Assembly (NCBI RefSeq): GCF_000735605.1
Contig: NZ_JPKG01000028.1
Location: 226,768 to 290,767, forward strand
Direction of reading: 5' to 3'
Origin: Allobosea sp. LC85
GTDB taxonomy: Bacteria; Pseudomonadota; Alphaproteobacteria; Rhizobiales; Beijerinckiaceae
DNA length: 64,000 bases
Below are positions 8,763 to 17,672 of the stretch, piece by piece. Each line of letters opens with the position of its first letter. Position 1 is the stretch's first letter. The translations under genes were made by a program, and so were the position numbers. A model generated the notes under the pieces. The model made no database searches, was not told the DNA's origin, and worked only from the letters and a program-made list of their open reading frames with translations.

Positions 8763-9710
8763 TTATTGTTGGATGAATTCGGCCGCCGGCAGGCCCGGCA
8801 TCACGACGAGCGCCGTGGCATCATCGTGAATTTTGACGCGGTTGAACCGTTCCGTCCGTGGATCTCCGCTCTCGAGTCGGCGCAGTTCTGCGACGAGCGC
8901 CGCCGCGCCCTCGCTCACCACCGCCTGCATGAGACCAGCCTCGTCGTAGCGTTTCAAGACATCGACCAGGCGCATGAACCCGTCGGAAGCCAGCAGCACC
9001 GTCGCCGTTGGAGACACGGTCGCGATGAAGGAACGCACCCCCCGTCGCCACGAAAGCACGGGATGAACAGCCCAGTAGCCGTCCGGTTTGTTCAGGAAAC
9101 GGCGGTTCTCGTGAATCTGCGCCAGAGCGGGGGCTGAAATCGGCTCACCTTCAGGCCGCGGGCCGGTTCCGGCTGCTGCGATTGTCCGGGCCTCGAAGGG
9201 GCCCGCCGAAGGGTCCGTCCAGCGCTCCATGCGCTCGCCATCGAGAATGATGATCGACACATCGCCGATCACCGCGCCCTCGATACGACAGGATTGCCCC
9301 ACGGCCGATAAGCGCAAAAGACCTAGGACAGCTGAAGGCCCCTCTCCTCCGACGCGCTCGGGCTGACCGTCACCCAACATCGCATAGTCTCGGGCGAGGG
9401 TTGTCTCGAGAGTTGCCGCGATCTCGGAAAGCGGCACTTCTTCACGCGCGGCGGAGCGCAGAATCTCATCGACACGCTGCGCGAACCAGGTTCCTTCCGA
9501 CTGATGCTCCGTTCTGGACGCCCCTGAGAAGAAGGCCGAGCCGTCGATGATCCAGGCATGCGAGCCGGCAGATCCCGCCATGTCCTCGTTGAAGGGCGCA
9601 CTGCCCTTGATGCTGACCTGCGACAGGATGCGCCAGCCGACCGACGCCTTCGGAACAGCACATATAGCGGGACGTTCTGCGGACCCTGAAAAAGACCCCT
9701 CGCCTTCCAC
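8763..9710 (-). CDS. PP2C-like (PPM-type) protein phosphatase domain protein
   Basis: The protein is up to 315 residues long. The PPM fold motifs are recognisable: SIKGSAPFNED near residue 35, then AWIIDGSAFF supplying the metal-binding DG, TVLLASDGFMRLVD near 240 and HDDATALVV near 295, where PP2C enzymes have the last metal aspartate. It lacks the DGHGG form and shows DGSA, as in the diverged bacterial PP2C_2 group. The GTG at 9710 is the furthest start; an internal start within the next 25 codons is possible. It is the first gene of the amino-sugar operon. A phosphatase heading a sugar import operon is unusual and might act on a serine/threonine phosphoprotein or have become a sensor. Confidence 0.75.
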   Translation of the reverse strand: MEGEGSFSGSAERPAICAVPKASVGWRILSQVSIKGSAPFNEDMAGSAGSHAWIIDGSAFFSGASRTEHQSEGTWFAQRVDEILRSAAREEVPLSEIAATLETTLARDYAMLGDGQPERVGGEGPSAVLGLLRLSAVGQSCRIEGAVIGDVSIIILDGERMERWTDPSAGPFEARTIAAAGTGPRPEGEPISAPALAQIHENRRFLNKPDGYWAVHPVLSWRRGVRSFIATVSPTATVLLASDGFMRLVDVLKRYDEAGLMQAVVSEGAAALVAELRRLESGDPRTERFNRVKIHDDATALVVMPGLPAAEFIQQ

Positions 9711-9757
9711 CGTTCCGCGTGCTCCCGCTTCGCGCGCTCAGCGCGACAACCGCCCTC

Positions 9758-9770
9758 TGGTACGATACCA
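9758..9770. promoter_or_regulatory. Candidate GntR/FadR-type operator upstream of the amino-sugar operon
   Basis: TGGTACGATACCA is a perfect inverted repeat with 5-bp arms and a CGA centre, of the TGGTA-N3-TACCA class bound by FadR-subfamily GntR proteins. A further ACCA half-site follows at 9777-9780. It lies 48 bp upstream of the furthest start of the phosphatase-like gene. NanR of E. coli, also a GntR protein, binds GGTATA repeats, so an amino-sugar regulator of this family is plausible; no such regulator gene is in the window. Confidence 0.45.
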
Positions 9771-9813
9771 ATATAGAACCAGTTTGTGCTGTTCAAGCCG
9801 AAAATGACGGCCC

Positions 9814-9832
9814 CTCGTCCCGCCGGGACGAG
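9814..9832. terminator. Perfect 9-bp-arm palindrome after the peptide importer operon
   Basis: CTCGTCCCGCCGGGACGAG is a perfect inverted repeat with one central base, 24 bp after the stop of the minus-strand ABC ATPase gene. On that strand it is followed a few bases later by a TTTT run, so it may terminate the operon; the absence of an immediate U-tract means an operator role is also possible. Confidence 0.4.
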
Positions 9833-9856
9833 AGTCACGACAGACGTCTGAGAAGG

Positions 9857-11485
9857 TCAGCCCTCCTGCCGCTCGGCCCGCCGCTCCAGCCCGAACTCGC
9901 GCCCTGGAATCGAGGCGAGCAGCGCCTGGGTATAAGGGTGCTGCGGATTGCCGAAGACAGCGCCGATCGGCCCGGCCTCCACGACCTCTCCGCTCTTCAT
10001 GACAGCGACAAGATCACAGACCTGCGCCGCCACGCGCAGGTCATGGGTGATGAAGACGATCGACAGGCCCAGGCGCTGGCGCAGTTCCGCCAGCAGTTTC
10101 AGCACCTGCGCCTGCACCGAAACGTCGAGCGCGGAGACGGGCTCGTCCGCCACCAGCACCTCCGGCTCAAGAGCCAATGCACGGGCAAGCCCGATCCGCT
10201 GGCGCTGGCCGCCCGAGAACTCATGCGGATAGCGCTCGGCCGCAGCAGGATCGAGACCGACGAGCCCGAAGAGTTCCTTGGCGCGCGCCAGTGCCTGCGC
10301 ACGCGGCATGCCGTGAACAATGAGCCCTTGCGCGACCGCTTCCCCCGCCTTGCGGCGTGGGTTGAGCGAGGCAAACGGATCCTGGAAGACCATCTGGATA
10401 TGACGCGTCTCGGCCCGCATCTGCTCGCGCGTCAGGCAGGCGAGGTCGCGGCCGTTCAGCCGGATTTCGCCGCTCTCGGGATCGATCAGGCGCACGAGGC
10501 AACGCGCCAATGTCGACTTGCCGGAACCGGATTCCCCGACGATGCCGAGCGTGCCGCCCTTGGGCAGCACCAGCGAAACATCCTTGACCGCGTAAGTGAT
10601 ACGCTGGCCGCGACCGAAGAATCCCCCGGTGCGATAGGTCTTCGAGACGTGCTCTATGGTCAGGATCGGATCGCTGGACAGCGGGCGCGCAGGCGGAGCC
10701 TTCAGCGGCGGCACTGCCGCGATCAGTTGCTTCGTATAGGCGTGCCGGGGGTTGTCCAGCACCGCACTGGCCGTACCCTCTTCGACCACGCGGCCCTGGC
10801 TCATCACCGCGACGCGGTCGGCGATTTCGGCAACGACACCGAAATCATGGGTGATGAACAGCACGGCCGTGCCCTTGCGCCGCTGCAGGTCGCGTATGAG
10901 TTCCAGGATCTGCGCCTGGGTGGTGACGTCGAGCGCAGTCGTCGGCTCGTCGGCGATCAGCACCCTGGGATCGAGCGCGAGCGCCATGGCAATCATGGCG
11001 CGCTGGCGCTGGCCGCCCGAGAGTTCGTGCGGATAGGCCTTGATCGCCGACGCCGGATCGGGAATCCGCACTTCTTCGAGCAGGGCAAGGACCCGCGTCC
11101 TAATCTCGCCGGCCGGCAGATCCGTATGGATCTCGAACATCTCGCCGATCTGGTCGCCAATGCTGCGCAGGGGGTTCAGCGCGGTCATCGGCTCCTGGAA
11201 GATCATGGCGATGCCGGCGCCGCGCACCTTGCGCATCTCGGCCTCGCTCACATCGGCAAGATTGCGACCCTCGAACAGGATGCGCCCACCGTCGATCGCG
11301 ACCCCGCCCGGCAGCAACCGCATGATGGCATTGGCCGTCATCGACTTGCCGGAGCCGGATTCGCCGACGACGCAGAGGATCTCATTGGCCGCCAGCGAGA
11401 GCGACACATTCGCCATCGCGTGCGACCTGTCGGCGCCGGCCGGCAGCTTCACGCTGACATCATCGAGGACAAGAATCGGGGTCAT
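9857..11485 (-). CDS. Peptide/nickel-type ABC transporter ATPase, fused double domain (DppD-DppF)
   Basis: This 542-residue protein is two ATPase domains in tandem. The first has Walker [10 protein letters not shown] (residues 41-49), signature LSGGQRQR near 158 and Walker B VLIADEP; the second repeats Walker [10 protein letters not shown] near 319, FSGGQRQR near 425 and VLVADEP. In most peptide importers these are two genes, so this is the fused form common in Rhizobiales. The start overlaps the stop of the upstream permease. It energises the importer formed by the two permeases and the family 5 binding protein of the same operon. Confidence 0.93.
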   Translation of the reverse strand: MTPILVLDDVSVKLPAGADRSHAMANVSLSLAANEILCVVGESGSGKSMTANAIMRLLPGGVAIDGGRILFEGRNLADVSEAEMRKVRGAGIAMIFQEPMTALNPLRSIGDQIGEMFEIHTDLPAGEIRTRVLALLEEVRIPDPASAIKAYPHELSGGQRQRAMIAMALALDPRVLIADEPTTALDVTTQAQILELIRDLQRRKGTAVLFITHDFGVVAEIADRVAVMSQGRVVEEGTASAVLDNPRHAYTKQLIAAVPPLKAPPARPLSSDPILTIEHVSKTYRTGGFFGRGQRITYAVKDVSLVLPKGGTLGIVGESGSGKSTLARCLVRLIDPESGEIRLNGRDLACLTREQMRAETRHIQMVFQDPFASLNPRRKAGEAVAQGLIVHGMPRAQALARAKELFGLVGLDPAAAERYPHEFSGGQRQRIGLARALALEPEVLVADEPVSALDVSVQAQVLKLLAELRQRLGLSIVFITHDLRVAAQVCDLVAVMKSGEVVEAGPIGAVFGNPQHPYTQALLASIPGREFGLERRAERQEG

Positions 11486-12312
11486 CGGCTCTTCAGCCTC
11501 GGATTGAGCGCGTCATTGAGGCCCTGCCCGACCAGCGAGACGGCGAGCACGGTGACGAGGATGGCGATGCCGGGAATGGCCGAGACATACCACTGCACGC
11601 GCAGCACATCGCGCCCTGCACCGATCAGGTTGCCCCAGGAGGCGACGTTGGGGTCGGAGAGCTTCAGGAAGGCGAGCGCGCTCTCGAGCAGGATCGCGAC
11701 CGCCATCACGACGCTGGCATAGACGATCACGGGAGGCAGCGCGTTCGGCAGGATCTCGCCAAAGATCAGCTTGATGTCCTTCAGCCCGAGCGTGCGGCCC
11801 GCCTGCACGAACTCGCGGTTGCGCAACGAGAGGAACTCGGCGCGCGTCAGCCGCGCCGAAGCCGGCCATGAGACGATACCGATGGCGACCGTCACCGTGG
11901 TGATGGTCGAGCCGAACACGGCGACGAGCACGAGCAGCAACAGGAAGTTCGGCAATGTCTGGAAGGCCTCGGTCACGCGCATCAGTGCAGTGTCGACCCA
12001 GCTGCCGTAATAACCGGCGAAGGCGCCGATCGTGATGCCGATCATGACCGAGATGACGGTCGCGACCAGGCCGATCAGCAGCGAAATGCGTGCGCCATGG
12101 AAGATCTGCGCGGCGATGTCGCGGCCGGAATTGTCGGTCCCGAGCAGGAAGCGCGGATTGCTGAAGGGCCAGATCAGCGGCCGCCCGGCGAGGGCGAGCG
12201 GATCGCGCGGATAGAGCCAGTCAGCCGTCGCCGCCATGGCCAGGACAAGGATGAGCAGCAGCAGGCCGATGACGGCCGACGGACTGCGGAAATAGAGCTT
12301 TGCGAACTCCAT
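11482..12312 (-). CDS. Peptide/nickel-type ABC transporter permease, DppC type
   Basis: This 276-residue membrane protein has the DppC family layout: short N-terminal cytoplasmic stretch, one hydrophobic segment, periplasmic loop with FLLGTDNSGRDI, then the five-segment permease domain with the EAA-like loop near residue 175 (VQAGRTLGLKDIKLIFGEILPN). It ends [15 protein letters not shown], the characteristic C-terminus. The gene is 3 bp from the DppB-type gene and overlaps the ATPase gene by 4 bp. Confidence 0.93.
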   Translation of the reverse strand: MEFAKLYFRSPSAVIGLLLLILVLAMAATADWLYPRDPLALAGRPLIWPFSNPRFLLGTDNSGRDIAAQIFHGARISLLIGLVATVISVMIGITIGAFAGYYGSWVDTALMRVTEAFQTLPNFLLLLVLVAVFGSTITTVTVAIGIVSWPASARLTRAEFLSLRNREFVQAGRTLGLKDIKLIFGEILPNALPPVIVYASVVMAVAILLESALAFLKLSDPNVASWGNLIGAGRDVLRVQWYVSAIPGIAILVTVLAVSLVGQGLNDALNPRLKSR

Positions 12313-12315
12313 GGC

Positions 12316-13293
12316 TCAAGCTCCCGCCGTGATGCGCGGATCGAGCCGGGCATAGAGCAGGTCGACGATGAAATTGACCGCGATGACCAGCAGCGCCGAG
12401 ACGAAGATGATGCCGAGCAAGGTGTTGAGATCGCGCTGCACGACCGATTCATAAGCAAGCCGCCCAAGTCCCGGCAGCGAGAACACGCTCTCCACCACGA
12501 CCGAACCGCCCAGCATCGTGCCCGCCTGCAGGCCGATCAGCGTCACCATCGGCAGCAGCGCGTTGCGCAGGACGTGCCGCACCACCACCCGCGTCTCATC
12601 CATGCCCTTGGCGCGCGCGGTGCGGACGAAATCGAGATTGAGCACCTCGAGCATCGAGCCGCGCATGATGCGCAGATAGATCGCCATGTAGAACAGGCCG
12701 AGCGTCAGGGTCGGCAGGATGAGATGCTGGGCGATGTCGAGCGTCCGACGCAGCCCGGTAAGGCTGACCGTGATGTCCTCGAAACCTCCAGCCGGCAGCC
12801 ATTGCAGGTAGATCGAGAACACGACGATCGCCATCAGCCCGAACCAGAAGGTCGGCATGGCGTAGAAGATCAGCCCGAGAGTCGAGATCAGCGTATCCGG
12901 CCATCTGTTGACGCCGCGCGCCGCGATCACCCCAAAGATCAGCCCAAAGAAGAAGGCGAAGGAGAGCGAGGCGCTCATCAGCAGGATCGTCGCCGGCAGC
13001 CGCTCGGCAATCACGGTCACGACCGGCTTGCCGTAGATCGCGGAGAAGCCGAGATCGAGCCTGACCAGCCGCCAGAGATAATTGCCGAGCTGGGCCCAGA
13101 CCGAGAGATCGAGCCCGTAGAACTCGCGCAGCTGGCGGGCGGTGGCGGCATCGCCCCCGCCCATTTGCGCCATCATCGCATCGACCGTATCGCCCGGCGC
13201 GAATTGCAGCAGCAGGAACACCCCGATCAGGATCAGGATCAGGGTCGGGATCGAGGCGGCAAGACGCCGCCCCGCAAGAGCTAGTACGCGCAT
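12316..13293 (-). CDS. Peptide/nickel-type ABC transporter permease, DppB type
   Basis: This 325-residue membrane protein has the DppB pattern: N-terminal membrane anchor with LIGVFLLLQFAPGD, a long periplasmic region, then the permease core with VRTARAKGMDETRVVVRHVLRNALLP and the C-terminal DLLYARLDPRI motif. It forms the channel with the DppC-type partner immediately downstream. A 40-bp gap separates it from the binding-protein gene. Confidence 0.93.
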   Translation of the reverse strand: MRVLALAGRRLAASIPTLILILIGVFLLLQFAPGDTVDAMMAQMGGGDAATARQLREFYGLDLSVWAQLGNYLWRLVRLDLGFSAIYGKPVVTVIAERLPATILLMSASLSFAFFFGLIFGVIAARGVNRWPDTLISTLGLIFYAMPTFWFGLMAIVVFSIYLQWLPAGGFEDITVSLTGLRRTLDIAQHLILPTLTLGLFYMAIYLRIMRGSMLEVLNLDFVRTARAKGMDETRVVVRHVLRNALLPMVTLIGLQAGTMLGGSVVVESVFSLPGLGRLAYESVVQRDLNTLLGIIFVSALLVIAVNFIVDLLYARLDPRITAGA

Positions 13294-13333
13294 GGGAACT
13301 GGCCGGTTTCGACTGCGGAGGTTGGTGGAAGCG

Positions 13334-14938
13334 TCACTCCGCCAGCCAAAGATCGTGCCAGGAACTCGAGCCCCAGCGCGGCGTGTTGGAGTGGTTGCGG
13401 GCCTTGGCGTTGATCACCGTCAGGAAAATCTGCTCGATCGGCGTCCAGATCGGTAGCTCCGTATTGGCGCGCCGCACGAAGTCGCCATAGAGCGCCTTGC
13501 GCTTCGCCGGATCCACCTCCGTCGCCGCGTCGTCGATGATCTTGTCGATCGTCGGATCGGTCCAGTCCCATTGATTGGTCCACGGCGCACCCTTGGGCTG
13601 TCCGGAGCGATACCACACCGTCGTCGAGACCGCAGGATCATTGCGGTACTGGTGCCAGCCGGTAGCCAGGTCGAAGGCGTGGTCGTCATAGACCTGCTTC
13701 AGGAAGCCGCCGCCGTCGTTGCGCACGATCTCGACCTTGATGCCGACATCGGCCAGCGACTGCTGGATGAAGGTGGCAAAGAGCGTGATGTCCTCGCCCC
13801 ACGGAGCCGGCAGCAGGCGTACCGAGAAGCGCGTCCCGCCGGCACCGGCCTTGAATCCGGCTTCGTCGAGCAGCTTCGCGGCACGTGCCTTGTCGAAGGG
13901 ATATTGCGGGCCGTTATCGGCCGGGTAGAAATCGGTCGAGACGGAGGGTACCGGGCCTGTACCGAGCTTGGCGAAATCGCCGAGGAAATTCTCGATGAAG
14001 AACGGGATGTCGAGCGCATGCGCGATGGCGCGCCTGACCCGGATATCCGCGAGTTCCTTGCGGCGGAAATTGAACTCGATCGTGTTCGTGCGGGCGTTGC
14101 CCTCGTTGCCCTTGGTCGAAACGATGAAGCGCGGATCCTTGCCGAGACGGGCGGAATCCGAGATCGTCAGGCCCGAGAACGGGCTGTAGTGGATCTGCCC
14201 CGCTTCCATCTGGGCGGCGGCGGCAGCGCGATCGGTAACCACGCGCCAGACGATCCGGTCGAGATAGGGAGCGTTGGCGCGCCAGTAGTTCGGGTTGCGG
14301 TCGGCAATGACGTGCTGGCCCCGCTCATATTGCGCGAACTTGAACGGCCCCGTGCCGACCGGCGCGAGATTGACCGGGTTCTGGCGGATGTCGCCCTTGC
14401 CTTCGTAGAGATGGCGCGGCGAGATGTAGCCGAGATCGGGCAGCGCGCGCAGCAACAGGTTGAGCGGCATCGGGCGCTCGTAGCGGAACACCGCCGTCAG
14501 CGGGTCGGGCGTATCGACCGCGATGAGGAAGAGCTGCAGCGTGGTGCCGTAGTTGAGAATCTTCTTCCACATCTCCATCGCCGTGAACTGCACGTCGGCG
14601 GAGGTGAAGGGCTTGCCGTCATGCCAGGTCACGCCCGGTCTCAGCTTGAACGTGATCGTCTTGCCGTCGGGCGCAGCCTCCCAGCTCTCGGCGAGCACGC
14701 CGACCGGCTGGCCGCTGGCATCGAGATCGACCAATTGTTCCTGGATCTTGCCGCCAATGATGTACACGCCGGTCGAGGCCTGCAGGCTCGGGTTCAGCTG
14801 GCGCTGCTCGGCACCGTAATGGACGGTGAAGACCCCGCCCTTGCGCGGCGTCTCCTGGGCGAAGGACCGCATCGGAAACAGCACATTGGAAGCGATGGCG
14901 GCGCTTGTCAGCAGCGCGGCGCGGCGGGTCATGTCCAT
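13334..14938 (-). CDS. Family 5 extracellular solute-binding protein
   Basis: This 534-residue protein starts with a signal peptide containing TRRAALLTSAA (Tat-like twin arginine) and a cleavage site near SFAQ-ET. The mature part shows LAESWEAAPDGKTITFKLRPGVTWHDGKPFTSADV, the family 5 signature, at about residues 75-110. It binds peptides, opines or similar solutes for the importer encoded downstream. The start at 14938 is preceded by AGGAGG seven bases upstream, which decides it over the longer frame. The 93-bp gap from the glyoxalase-like gene is compatible with one operon. Confidence 0.93.
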   Translation of the reverse strand: MDMTRRAALLTSAAIASNVLFPMRSFAQETPRKGGVFTVHYGAEQRQLNPSLQASTGVYIIGGKIQEQLVDLDASGQPVGVLAESWEAAPDGKTITFKLRPGVTWHDGKPFTSADVQFTAMEMWKKILNYGTTLQLFLIAVDTPDPLTAVFRYERPMPLNLLLRALPDLGYISPRHLYEGKGDIRQNPVNLAPVGTGPFKFAQYERGQHVIADRNPNYWRANAPYLDRIVWRVVTDRAAAAAQMEAGQIHYSPFSGLTISDSARLGKDPRFIVSTKGNEGNARTNTIEFNFRRKELADIRVRRAIAHALDIPFFIENFLGDFAKLGTGPVPSVSTDFYPADNGPQYPFDKARAAKLLDEAGFKAGAGGTRFSVRLLPAPWGEDITLFATFIQQSLADVGIKVEIVRNDGGGFLKQVYDDHAFDLATGWHQYRNDPAVSTTVWYRSGQPKGAPWTNQWDWTDPTIDKIIDDAATEVDPAKRKALYGDFVRRANTELPIWTPIEQIFLTVINAKARNHSNTPRWGSSSWHDLWLAE

Positions 14939-15031
14939 GGAGACCTCCTGGGTCCGGTGTTCGATAAGGGCAGAGCCGGACTTCACGATGATCCGGCCAT
15001 CAGGCTGTTCTCAAGGGAGCCAAGGCTCCCG

Positions 15032-15880
15032 TCACGGCACGAAGCTGACAATCACGCCATTGGCGGAATCGGCCGGCACGCTGACGGCGCTGCCGTGGCG
15101 CACCGCGAGCGAGCCCAGCGCTTTGACAGCGCCGTCGAGATCGGCACTCGCCAGGACGATCGCGGTTGCCCCGGCAGGCGCCGCACCGATCCGCACCGCA
15201 TCAGGATAGCGCCGCGCAAAACCGGCCGCATCATAGAACAGGAAATCGGCCCGCTTGCCGCCCGACGGCACCAGCCAGCCGTCATCCTGCGCGCGCGCAG
15301 GCTCGTCGATCAACCGGCTGAGATGCCCGGCGGACGCCTTCGGATCAGCAGCGAGGACCTCGACCCGGACGATGCGGCTCGCGCCGTTGGCATGTTTCTG
15401 GAGCTCAGGGAGCCAGACCGTCTCGCGTGTCAAGTGCTGGCAGGCAAAGATGCGCAGGCCACCGGGGCTCTCGGTCAGCGGCCAGCGGAAGACATTGAAC
15501 TTTGCTTCGCCCGTCCCGCCATTCGGCAGATCCACCGGGCGGCCGAAATGCACGGGACCCAGGGCTTCGAGGCCACCGCTCTTGAGTTCAGCCGCGCCGG
15601 CAGCGGCGTCGTCCGTCGTGAAAGCAGCGCGCTCAAGACCTTCCCGGTTCTTCAGATAGTCGCGGGTCGGCTTGTTCTGATCCGTCTCGGTCAGCACACC
15701 AAGCAGCTCGAGATAATCCTCTCCGAATATGATCGTGTAGTTTCCGGTCCCCAGGATCGGCGAATGGGTGCCACGCGGCGAGACGGTGAAGCCGAGGCGC
15801 TCCCATTGCCGGGCAGAAGCGTCGAGATCGCTGACGGTCACGACGACATGATCGAGACCGAGAATGTGCTTGAGCGACAT
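15032..15880 (-). CDS. Glyoxalase-like (VOC fold) protein
   Basis: This 282-residue protein has the N-terminal LDHVVVTVSDLDASARQWERLGF and GTGNYTIIFGEDYLELLGVL motifs of the glyoxalase_3 / VOC group, with a second, more diverged module in the C-terminal half. His and Glu of those motifs would be metal ligands. The substrate is not determinable. The ATG at 15880 has AGGGGG upstream, which favours it over the frame extension to 15991. It heads the minus-strand importer operon and may act on the imported compound. Confidence 0.78.
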   Translation of the reverse strand: MSLKHILGLDHVVVTVSDLDASARQWERLGFTVSPRGTHSPILGTGNYTIIFGEDYLELLGVLTETDQNKPTRDYLKNREGLERAAFTTDDAAAGAAELKSGGLEALGPVHFGRPVDLPNGGTGEAKFNVFRWPLTESPGGLRIFACQHLTRETVWLPELQKHANGASRIVRVEVLAADPKASAGHLSRLIDEPARAQDDGWLVPSGGKRADFLFYDAAGFARRYPDAVRIGAAPAGATAIVLASADLDGAVKALGSLAVRHGSAVSVPADSANGVIVSFVP

Positions 15881-16205
15881 GACGCCCCCTTTGACCAAGA
15901 ACCCAACGGAAGCGGAGTTCATCCGAATGAACAGAGGGGCGCAACCACTTCGAGGTGACGATTCCAGCAGCCCCCGCTGCGCGGCACACATAGCGTCCGG
16001 AGAATAGTGTTTTCAACAACCCGAGAGAGAAAGCCTAAATTTGGTAGATTTTGTTCGTCGTCAGCAAGAAAAATAGAAAACTGTTCTCCACCAGGTAAAT
16101 CGCTGGAACCAACCTACTTGCGAGCGGGCGGTCCTGGCGGCAAGTATGCGCAAAGCTCCTGCCAAACGCGCTTTGACCACCCCGCCTTGCGAAAGACCGC
16201 CACCG
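15881..16205. promoter_or_regulatory. Divergent promoter region between VOC gene and FAD oxidoreductase gene
   Basis: This 325-bp gap separates two divergently read genes. Its middle (about 16035-16090) is clearly AT-richer than the surroundings, as expected for promoters. At 15917-15932, 36 bp before the VOC start codon, lies GTTCATCCGAATGAAC, a perfect inverted repeat of 6-bp arms, a candidate operator. No gene was recognised in it. Confidence 0.5.
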
Positions 16206-17534
16206 ATGACCGCTTCGCCCTCCGTCGCCTGGCCGCCCTCTCTCTGGGCCGCCACTGCCCAGCCCGGCCCTGTGCTCGGTGCGCTCGACGGGGATGTTCA
16301 AACCGATGTCGTGGTGATCGGTGCCGGCTTCACCGGCCTCTCGACTGCGATCCATCTGCGCGAGAGCGGCGTCGACGTCACGATCGTGGAAGCGGCTGAG
16401 CCCGGCTGGGGCGCCTCGGGGCGCAACAATGGCCAAGTCATCCCGACGCTCGCCGGCCACGATCCCTCGGCGATGGTGAAACGCCATGGCGAAGCCGGCG
16501 AACGCTTCAACGCGGTGCTGCGCGACAGTGCCCAGTACCTGTTCGACCTCGTGCGGAAATACGGCATACCAGCAGAGGCGGAACAGGCCGGCTGGATCCA
16601 GCCCGTCCATTCGCCCGGCCGTTTCAAGCTCGCCGAGAAGCGTGTGCGCGAATGGTCGGCGATCGGGGCGCCGGTCGAACTGCTCGATCGGGCCGCTGCG
16701 GCGGTGATGCTCGGCTCGGATGCCTGGTTCGGCGGCTTCTGGAACCGCACCGGCGGTCATATCAATCCGCTCGCGCTGACCCGCGGACTGGCCGAGGTCG
16801 CGCTGAAGCTCGGCACGACCATCTATGCGCGTTCGCCAGCCACGTCGATGAGCCATGCAAATGGCCGCTGGACCGTGAAGACCGCGCGCGGCACGGTCAC
16901 CGCTCGCGCGCTTGTGCTGGCGACCAATGCCTATACCGGTGAGTTCGAACGCGATCTCGCCCCCGAGATCGCCAACGAGGTCATCCCGGTCCTGTCCTGG
17001 CAGATGGCGACAAAGCCGGTCAGCGACAACATCGCCAAGACCGTCATCCCGGGCCGCCAGGCGATGTCGGACACGCATCGCGAGCTCTATTTCGCCCGCT
17101 GGGACGCCCGCAACCGTCTTGTCACCGGCGGCGCGGCCGTGCTGCCGGGCGATGGCGGTGTCAATCTGCGGCCGCAGATCGCAGCGCGGCTGAAAAGACT
17201 CTGGCCGCAGCTGGGCGATGTCGAATTCGACTATGTCTGGTCGGGCTATGTCGGCATGACGCCCGACAATCTGCTCCAGCCGCAGGTGCCGGGCTATCCG
17301 CGCATCCACCGTCTCGGACCGGACGGCTTTGCCTGGGTCGGCTGCAATGGCCGGGCCGTGGCTCTGTCCATCTCGCTCGGTCGCGAGCTTGCGAGGGCGA
17401 CGCAAGGCACGGCGATCGAGACGCTCGGTCTGCCCTTGTCCGAGCCAAGGCCCCAGCCGTTCCGAGCGATCGTGCGCCGGATCGCGCCGCTGGCACTGCC
17501 CCTCTATCGGCGGCTGGATGCGGCCGAGGTCTGA
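16206..17534 (+). CDS. FAD-dependent amine/amino acid oxidoreductase (DAO family)
   Basis: This 442-residue flavoprotein has the dinucleotide-binding motif VVIGAGFTGLSTAIHL near residue 35 and GWGASGRNNGQVIP near 70, the substitution pattern of gamma-glutamylputrescine oxidase (PuuB)-like enzymes. The C-terminal part carries YVGMTPDNL and a Gly-rich FAD-binding segment. Such enzymes oxidise amines or N-alkylated amino acids to imines, releasing H2O2 or passing electrons on. The start at 16206 was preferred because the family N-terminus (W-P-S-LW motif) begins there; a start at 16146 is possible. It is divergent to the VOC-importer operon, whose substrate it may process. Confidence 0.85.
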   Translation: MTASPSVAWPPSLWAATAQPGPVLGALDGDVQTDVVVIGAGFTGLSTAIHLRESGVDVTIVEAAEPGWGASGRNNGQVIPTLAGHDPSAMVKRHGEAGERFNAVLRDSAQYLFDLVRKYGIPAEAEQAGWIQPVHSPGRFKLAEKRVREWSAIGAPVELLDRAAAAVMLGSDAWFGGFWNRTGGHINPLALTRGLAEVALKLGTTIYARSPATSMSHANGRWTVKTARGTVTARALVLATNAYTGEFERDLAPEIANEVIPVLSWQMATKPVSDNIAKTVIPGRQAMSDTHRELYFARWDARNRLVTGGAAVLPGDGGVNLRPQIAARLKRLWPQLGDVEFDYVWSGYVGMTPDNLLQPQVPGYPRIHRLGPDGFAWVGCNGRAVALSISLGRELARATQGTAIETLGLPLSEPRPQPFRAIVRRIAPLALPLYRRLDAAEV

Positions 17535-17608
17535 GCACTCCTCGCACAGTGGTGGCACGGCAGCGCCCGCACCGATCGATCCGGAGCTCCGGTGCCATTT
17601 CGAACATC

Positions 17609-17634
17609 ATCGCCCGGACGTTTGTCCGGGCGAT
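17609..17634. terminator. Bidirectional hairpin between convergent genes
   Basis: ATCGCCCGGAC at 17609-17619 pairs perfectly with 17624-17634 around a GTTT loop. It lies between the convergent FAD oxidoreductase and M20 genes and can serve as terminator for either strand, though the T-tract is weak. Confidence 0.65.
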
Positions 17635-17672
17635 CCTTGCATAGCCAGAATCGCTCGTGGCCCGATGCCCGC

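Noticed and set aside
9719..11722. Open frame of 667 codons opposite the fused ABC ATPase
   Set aside because: The opposite frame has two full sets of ATPase motifs; the plus-strand translation is low-complexity.
12097..15958. Long plus-strand frames (395 and 795 codons) opposite the peptide importer operon
   Set aside because: Antisense to well-defined permease and binding-protein genes, with no recognisable domain.
16035..17558. 507-codon minus-strand frame opposite the FAD oxidoreductase
   Set aside because: The sense strand has a clear FAD-binding motif and family pattern; the antisense translation does not.
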